NCBI GenBank assembly: GCA_024413875.1
Contig: JAKSVY010000019.1
Coordinates: 1 to 27,252, forward strand
Direction of reading: 5' to 3'
Source: Bacilli bacterium
GTDB taxonomy: Bacteria; Bacillota_I; Bacilli_A; RFN20; CAG-826
Length of the DNA: 27,252 nt
Shown here: positions 22,625 to 27,252 of the stretch, one piece after another
Position numbering within the stretch: position 1 is the first letter of the stretch
Layout: each line of letters opens with the position of its first letter
Notes under the pieces: generated by a model
The model's database searches: none
Told to the model about the DNA's origin: nothing
Seen by the model: the letters and a program-made list of their open reading frames with translations, nothing else
Translations under genes and position numbers: made by a program

Positions 22625-23736
22625 TAGTTGTTAGAGAAGTTAAAACAAAAAAGGAAATTAAAGATTTCTTAAATTTTCCAATTAAACTTTATAAAGGAAA
22701 CGAATATTTCGTTCCTTGTTTATATGGTGATGAACTAAAAATGTTCAAACCAAATTATATGTATTATGACCAAAGCGAAGCTAAGTTTTGGAATGCATAT
22801 GAAGATGACAAGATGGTCGGGCGTATTGGCGCAATCCTTCAAAAAGCATCAAATAAAAAATGGAATCAAAAAAGAGTAAGATTTACTCACTTCGACTCTG
22901 TTGATGATAAGAAAGTTGCAAAAGCTTTATTTGACGAAGTAGAAAAATTCGCGAAAGAAAGAGGCATGAAGGAAATCTGTGGACCACTTGGATTTTCTGA
23001 TTTAGACAGAGAAGGCCTTTTAATTGAAGGCTTTGATCAAAAGCAAACATTCGAAGAACAATACAATTTCCCATACTATCAATCTTTGATTGAAAGTTGC
23101 GGATATTCAAAAGATGTCGATTGGATTGAACATAGGCTAACTTTAAGTGATGAAACAGAAAAAATGATCATGCTTAAAGACAGATTGCTTGAAAGAAGCG
23201 GACTGACACTTGTTCCAGTTATGTCATTTAAGAAAGCGTGCAAGCTTTACGGAGATCAATTCTTTGAACTTCTCGATATTTCTTATGACAAACTTTATGG
23301 TACTGTTCCATTCACCGACGGAATGAAGAAGTTGTTAATGGAGAATTTCGCTCCTATTGTTAACCCAAATTATTTAAGAATGGTTGTAGACAAGGACAAT
23401 AAACTTGTCGCATTCGTTATTTCTTTCCCAGGAATTTCTGAAGTATTTAGAAAATCTAATGGACACATTTACCCTTGGATCCTTCCAGAGCTACTTCATA
23501 CAGTTAAACATCCAAAGGTTATAGACCTTGGTCTTGTTGGAGTTGTTCCTGGACAAAACTTAACTGGTGCAGTCGCAATTCTTTATGGAGAAATGGCACG
23601 TCAAATGAAGAAAGACAAAATTGAATATTTAGAAACCAATCTAAATCTTGAGGATAATCAAGCCATTATTGGAACTTGGAAACACTTTAATTCAATTCAA
23701 CATAAACGCAGAAGAAGCTTTGTTAAAAAGATTTAA
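22621..23736 (+). CDS. GNAT-type acyltransferase-like protein (YghO-like)
   Basis: A 371-aa protein that resembles the large single-GNAT proteins related to E. coli YghO. Its N-terminal pattern is FPIKLYKGNEYFVPCLYGDELKMF..., then a GNAT-like strand MVGRIGAIL (about residues 66-74), FTHFDSVDD, an EKFAKERGMKEICGPLGFSD segment and a long C-terminal half with a further acyltransferase-like region (VIDLGLVGVVPGQNLTGAVAIL). The acyl donor and acceptor are unknown. ATG 22621 overlaps the HAD stop by 4 nt (ATGA), with AAGGAG at 22609-22614. The family call is from remembered pattern and has not been checked by search. Confidence 0.75.
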   Translation: MIVVREVKTKKEIKDFLNFPIKLYKGNEYFVPCLYGDELKMFKPNYMYYDQSEAKFWNAYEDDKMVGRIGAILQKASNKKWNQKRVRFTHFDSVDDKKVAKALFDEVEKFAKERGMKEICGPLGFSDLDREGLLIEGFDQKQTFEEQYNFPYYQSLIESCGYSKDVDWIEHRLTLSDETEKMIMLKDRLLERSGLTLVPVMSFKKACKLYGDQFFELLDISYDKLYGTVPFTDGMKKLLMENFAPIVNPNYLRMVVDKDNKLVAFVISFPGISEVFRKSNGHIYPWILPELLHTVKHPKVIDLGLVGVVPGQNLTGAVAILYGEMARQMKKDKIEYLETNLNLEDNQAIIGTWKHFNSIQHKRRRSFVKKI

Positions 23737-23747
23737 GGAGATAATCT

Positions 23748-24773
23748 ATGCAACACGAATTAAGCAAAGGTAAGTTACTTAACGAACAAGGTAATCTTGA
23801 AGAAGCAGGTTACTCAACTCAACTTGTTAGAGAATATAATCGCAAAGCGATTAAAGCTAGCAAATGGAGAATTAAAGAATGGGATTATTACTATTTAGGC
23901 AACAACGATTATGGTGTTGCTTTAACAATCGCAGATAACTCATACATGACCATGTGTTCTTTCTCATTCCTTGATTTTAAGAATAAATGGGAAATCACAA
24001 AGTCGCAAATGACATGGTTCTCGTTTGGAAAGCTTAATCTCCCATCAACTTCTAAAGAAGGCGATTTACATTTTAAGAACAAAGTCGTCGAAATGACATT
24101 TAAACACGAAAACGGAAAACGTCATTTAACAGGAACGTATAAAGGCTTTGGCAAAAACAAAGAAGATGTTCGTATTGATCTTTTTGTTGAAGAGACCAAT
24201 AAAGACACCATGGTTATTGCTACACCTTTCAAAAAGCCGCAACATTTCTATTACAATCAAAAAATTAATTGTTTGAAAGGCAGTGGCTACGTTAAATTTG
24301 GTGAAAAGATTTATGATTTCAATAAAGATTCATATGGCGTTCTTGACTGGGGTAGAGGTGTTTGGACATATAGAAACACTTGGTACTGGTCAAGTTTAAA
24401 TACAATTTATAAAGGTAAACGCATTGGCTTTAATCTCGGTTATGGTTTTGGTGATACTAGTGCTGCAAGCGAAAACATGTTCTTCTACAACGATAGAGCA
24501 TACAAACTTGAGGATGTTAGATTTGATATTCCAATAGATAAACATGGTAGAGATTCTTTCTTAGAACCATGGAAGTTTAGAAGTAAATCTGGTGATATCA
24601 ACATGACATTCACTCCAATTTTAAATAGACACGCTGACACAAACGTTTTAGTAATTAGATCAAACCAAAATCAAGTTTTTGGTAAGTTCTCTGGTTATGT
24701 AATTATTGAAGGAAAAGAAGTTTATTTTGACAACCTTTTAGGCTTTGCAGAAAAAGTGTATAACAAATGGTAA
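23748..24773 (+). CDS. DUF2804 domain protein
   Basis: A 341-aa protein matching my memory of the DUF2804 family (Pfam PF10974): an N-terminal KGKLLNEQGNLEEAGYS start and the hallmark YGVLDWGRGVWTYRNTWYWSS (about residues 197-217), then FNLGYGFGDTSAASENMFFY. No signal peptide or membrane helix. Beta-rich with many aromatics, a lipocalin- or carotenoid-synthase-like barrel style; its biochemical role is not established to my knowledge. AAGGAG (23735-23740) lies 7 nt before ATG 23748. The 3' end overlaps the next gene by 7 nt (ATGGTAA). Confidence 0.85.
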   Translation: MQHELSKGKLLNEQGNLEEAGYSTQLVREYNRKAIKASKWRIKEWDYYYLGNNDYGVALTIADNSYMTMCSFSFLDFKNKWEITKSQMTWFSFGKLNLPSTSKEGDLHFKNKVVEMTFKHENGKRHLTGTYKGFGKNKEDVRIDLFVEETNKDTMVIATPFKKPQHFYYNQKINCLKGSGYVKFGEKIYDFNKDSYGVLDWGRGVWTYRNTWYWSSLNTIYKGKRIGFNLGYGFGDTSAASENMFFYNDRAYKLEDVRFDIPIDKHGRDSFLEPWKFRSKSGDINMTFTPILNRHADTNVLVIRSNQNQVFGKFSGYVIIEGKEVYFDNLLGFAEKVYNKW

Positions 24774-25630
24774 ACAAGCATCTTGAATTAGCAAAGAAAG
24801 TTTTAGGGGGAGAAGTTGAAATACTTTCCACTTTGCATGGCGGTATGATGAATGAAGCCTACATTTTAAAGTGCAATGATGAAAAGTATGTTTTTTACAT
24901 TCCAACTAAACAAGCTAACGAGATGGTTGATAGAACTTTAGAAAAAGAAACTCAAGATATTGCAGAAGAAATAGGCGTCACAAGAAAGACGATTTATTTT
25001 GACAATAAAACAGGCATCAAAATTTCAAAATTCATTGAAGGTGATTCTATGAATCACAAGAAGAATTTTGATCCTAAAAAAGTCGCAGAATTATTCTTAA
25101 AATTACACTCTTCAAAAAAGAAAGCAAAAAAGAATTACAACCCTTTTGAAAAGGTTGAAACTTATAGAAAAGAAGCACTTAAATATGAGAAAGAACTAAA
25201 CATTACTTTTGAAGATATTTATGATATGGTTAAACATCATGAAGACGAGCTTAAAAGAAATGATTTAGTGCTTTGTCATAATGATTCTCAAAGAAGCAAC
25301 ATCATTGTGGATAACAACAATACTTATTGGCTTATTGATTTTGAATTTGCAATGAATAATGATCCTATCTATGATATTGCTGCTTTTGGTAATGACGATG
25401 TCGAAGATGGATTAAAGGTATTAAAAGAATATGAAAAGCTCGCAAAAGTTGAAGACGGCTTTAATAGATACTGTTTGTGGAGAATGTTAATTTCTCTTCA
25501 ATGGTATTTAGTGGCTATCATTAAACACTATAGAGGTGAAGGAAAAGTTCATAACATTGATTTTCTCACTGTTGCAGAATTTTTCTTAACAATTGCGTTA
25601 AAAGCACAAGTAAAGTATATAACTCAATAA
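24767..25630 (+). CDS. Choline/aminoglycoside-kinase-like phosphotransferase (LicA-type)
   Basis: A 287-aa cytoplasmic kinase of the APH/choline kinase fold. An N-terminal loop STLHGGMMNEAYIL and a small lobe come first. The catalytic loop is CHNDSQRSN (His171, Asp173 as base, Asn178 for metal) and the metal-binding Asp191 lies in LIDFEF. The spacing fits LicA/choline or ethanolamine kinases better than antibiotic kinases, but the substrate is not proven. The Gly loop is weak, as is common in this fold. Coupled to DUF2804 by an ATGGTAA overlap and followed 1 nt later by the ABC-F gene. LicA-type enzymes often feed phosphocholine into surface polymers, which would suit the surface-protein operon; that link is inference. 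Confidence 0.85.
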   Translation: MVNKHLELAKKVLGGEVEILSTLHGGMMNEAYILKCNDEKYVFYIPTKQANEMVDRTLEKETQDIAEEIGVTRKTIYFDNKTGIKISKFIEGDSMNHKKNFDPKKVAELFLKLHSSKKKAKKNYNPFEKVETYRKEALKYEKELNITFEDIYDMVKHHEDELKRNDLVLCHNDSQRSNIIVDNNNTYWLIDFEFAMNNDPIYDIAAFGNDDVEDGLKVLKEYEKLAKVEDGFNRYCLWRMLISLQWYLVAIIKHYRGEGKVHNIDFLTVAEFFLTIALKAQVKYITQ

Positions 25631-25631
25631 T

Positions 25632-27170
25632 ATGTCGTTACTCAAAGTTACTGATGTTAAATTTAATTATTCTGATAAAGAACTTTTTAATGGTCTTAAT
25701 TTTCAACTTAACTTAGGAGACCATGCAGTCTTAGTGGGTCAAAACGGATGCGGAAAAACAACTATTTTTGATTTACTCACTAAAAAGTTAACTCCTGATA
25801 AAGGCACAATTACCTGGACTCCACATGTAACTTATTCTTATCTTGACCAACATTACAAAGTTAATGATAACTTCACGGTAAAAGATTTTTTAGAGCAAAT
25901 TTATAAAGATTTGTTCCTTAAGGAACAAAGAATGAACGAACTTTTCGAAAAAGGTTCTAACACTGATGATCCTAATTACATTAAATACTTGGAACAAGCA
26001 ACCAAAATTAATGATGAATTAATCATGTCGGATTTCTACTCGATTAAAGAAGAAATCGATAAAGTTATTGTGGGACTTGGAATTCCTAAAGAATATAAAG
26101 ACAGGCAATTAAACATTCTTTCTAGCGGCCAACGTGAAAAGGTTTACTTAGCAAAAATGCTTCTTGAACAGCATGATGTATTATTGCTTGATGAGCCTAC
26201 TAACTATTTAGATCAAATGCATGTTCGTTGGCTTGCAGAATATCTTAAAAATTATAAGAAATCTTTCCTCGTAATTTCTCACGATGAAGCATTCCTTAAT
26301 GAGATAGCGAATGTAGTCTTTTGTTTAGCTAATAAAAACCTCGAAAGATATAAAGGGGATTATGCTTACTACAAAGAGCAATCTGTAGTGAGAAAAGAGC
26401 AGTACGAAAAGAACTATGAAGCGCAACAAAGATTCATTAAAAAAGAAGAGCAATTTATTGCGGCTCACATTGTTCGCGCAACTTCATCTCGTGCAGCAAA
26501 ATCTAGACGTGCAAGATTAGCGCATGTCGAACGTCTTGAACCACCAAAAGATGATACTAATCAAGTTTATTTTAACTTCCCATATTCAGGTGATATTGGA
26601 AATGAAATTTTATCTGTAAATGGGCTTGTTATTGGATATGAAAAACCTCTTCTAAACCCTATTAGTTTTGAACTCAGAAAAGGCGAGAAAATTGCTATCG
26701 TCGGAAAGAACGGAATTGGCAAATCCACACTCCTTAAAACATTACTTAAAATTATCCCAAGTTTAAGCGGCGAATTTAAGTTTAATGAGAATTCGAAAAT
26801 TTCTTATTTCTCACAAACAGAAATGGATGATCTTAGTGTAACACCAATGCAGTTCATTCAATCAAAAAGAAAAGTATTTACCAATCTCGAAGTTAGATCG
26901 CTTCTTGCCAGATGTGGCATTAAAGCCGAACTTGCACTTCGCCCACTAAAAGAACTTAGCGGTGGCGAAGAAGCTAAGACTAGACTTTGCGAACTTACAT
27001 TAGAAAAATCAAATATTCTTGTTTTTGACGAACCTACTAACCATTTAGATAAGGTGGCAAAACAATCATTAAAAGAAGCTATTGAAGATTATCCTGGTGT
27101 TGTAATCCTTGTTTCGCATGAAAAAGAATTCTACGAAGATTTAGTTGATTATATTATTAAACTTGATTAA
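25632..27170 (+). CDS. ABC-F family ATPase
   Basis: A 512-aa soluble protein with two ABC domains and no membrane part, the ABC-F layout of ribosome-associated translation factors. Domain 1: Walker A GQNGCGKTT (residues 36-44), signature LSSGQ (about 163-167), Walker B VLLLDEPTNYLD (about 181-192). A charged linker (about 255-300; KKEEQFIAAHIVRATSSRAAKS) corresponds to the P-site tRNA interaction motif. Domain 2: Walker A GKNGIGKST (about 357-365), signature LSGGE (about 444-448), Walker B VFDEPTNHLD. It ends soon after domain 2 without a coiled-coil tail, like YbiT/YkpA types. Whether it is a housekeeping factor or antibiotic protection cannot be told. Its 3' end contains the -35 box of the next tRNA promoter. 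Confidence 0.93.
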   Translation: MSLLKVTDVKFNYSDKELFNGLNFQLNLGDHAVLVGQNGCGKTTIFDLLTKKLTPDKGTITWTPHVTYSYLDQHYKVNDNFTVKDFLEQIYKDLFLKEQRMNELFEKGSNTDDPNYIKYLEQATKINDELIMSDFYSIKEEIDKVIVGLGIPKEYKDRQLNILSSGQREKVYLAKMLLEQHDVLLLDEPTNYLDQMHVRWLAEYLKNYKKSFLVISHDEAFLNEIANVVFCLANKNLERYKGDYAYYKEQSVVRKEQYEKNYEAQQRFIKKEEQFIAAHIVRATSSRAAKSRRARLAHVERLEPPKDDTNQVYFNFPYSGDIGNEILSVNGLVIGYEKPLLNPISFELRKGEKIAIVGKNGIGKSTLLKTLLKIIPSLSGEFKFNENSKISYFSQTEMDDLSVTPMQFIQSKRKVFTNLEVRSLLARCGIKAELALRPLKELSGGEEAKTRLCELTLEKSNILVFDEPTNHLDKVAKQSLKEAIEDYPGVVILVSHEKEFYEDLVDYIIKLD

Positions 27171-27191
27171 ATAACTCTTATAAGTTATTAT
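27163..27191 (+). promoter_or_regulatory. SigA-type promoter of initiator tRNA-Met
   Basis: TTGATT (27163-27168, overlapping the last codons of the ABC-F gene), 17-nt spacer, TATTAT (27186-27191). AATAACT/AGTTATT inverted arms (about 27170-27190) lie across spacer and -10. No strong terminator follows the ABC-F gene. Confidence 0.7.
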
Positions 27192-27202
27192 ATTAACCAC
27201 AT

Positions 27203-27252
27203 CGCGGAGTAGAGCAGCCTGGTAGCTCGTCAGGCCCATAACCTGGAGGTCG
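27203..27252 (+). tRNA. Initiator tRNA-fMet (CAT), 3' truncated by window end
   Basis: Starts CGCGGAGTAGAGCAGCCTGG, the pattern of bacterial initiator tRNAs with C at position 1. Anticodon loop CCCATAA, stem TCAGG/CCTGG. The window ends in the variable/T-arm region, so the C1-A72 mismatch cannot be confirmed. Confidence 0.92.

Overview
The window comes from an AT-rich, low-GC Gram-positive-type bacterium of the Bacilli/Mollicutes-related gut lineages (RF39/Acholeplasma-like is my best guess; this is inference from gene style, not a search). Genes use ATG starts with AAGGAG/GGAGG ribosome-binding sites. Tryptophan is TGG, and TGA is used as a stop (the HAD gene ends in TGA), so the code is the standard bacterial one and not the Mycoplasma code. 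Promoters match sigma-70/SigA consensus with 17-nt spacers. tRNA genes mostly carry an encoded CCA.

Layout. (1) 1-4384: the end of a polyamine ABC transporter operon, potA (5' truncated)-potB-potC-potD, with overlapping genes and a terminator. PotA has an extended, apparently duplicated TOBE tail. PotD is a 582-residue lipoprotein with an extra C-terminal membrane helix. (2) 4412-6046: a tRNA region (Cys, Arg, Pro; then Ala, Met) around a single gene of unknown function (4978-5730). The stretch before that gene holds an inverted, decayed copy of the 3' half of tRNA-Pro and competing RNA hairpins. (3) 6070-7374: an ArsB/NhaD-type ion transporter. (4) 7481-17609: two very large secreted surface proteins (1399 and 1933 aa) built from Ig-like and other beta-rich modules. 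Both end in the same kind of tail: a G-C-x-G-S motif, a hydrophobic helix and a basic end. Both have a promoter, then an intrinsic-terminator hairpin placed directly before the ribosome-binding site. (5) 17610-17930: a structured leader, a CAT-anticodon tRNA (probably tRNA-Ile2) with an odd T-arm, tRNA-Ser, and a two-way terminator. (6) 17949-18656 (minus): a lipoprotein with a (C-x-x)n tract. (7) 18784-27170: a tight six-gene plus-strand run: beta-helix/MBG surface protein, HAD phosphatase, GNAT-like protein, DUF2804 protein, choline-kinase-like kinase and ABC-F ATPase. (8) 27203-27252: the start of the initiator tRNA-Met.

How the parts fit. Much of the window concerns the cell surface: polyamine uptake, two giant adhesin-like proteins, a Cys-rich lipoprotein and a beta-helix surface protein transcribed with small-molecule modifying enzymes. 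The strongest candidates for something undescribed are the shared G-C-x-G-S C-terminal signal, which resembles Cys-containing sorting tags processed by membrane proteases in other phyla, and the shared terminator-before-SD leaders of the two genes that carry it. No CRISPR array, insertion sequence, phage gene, rRNA or known riboswitch class was recognised.
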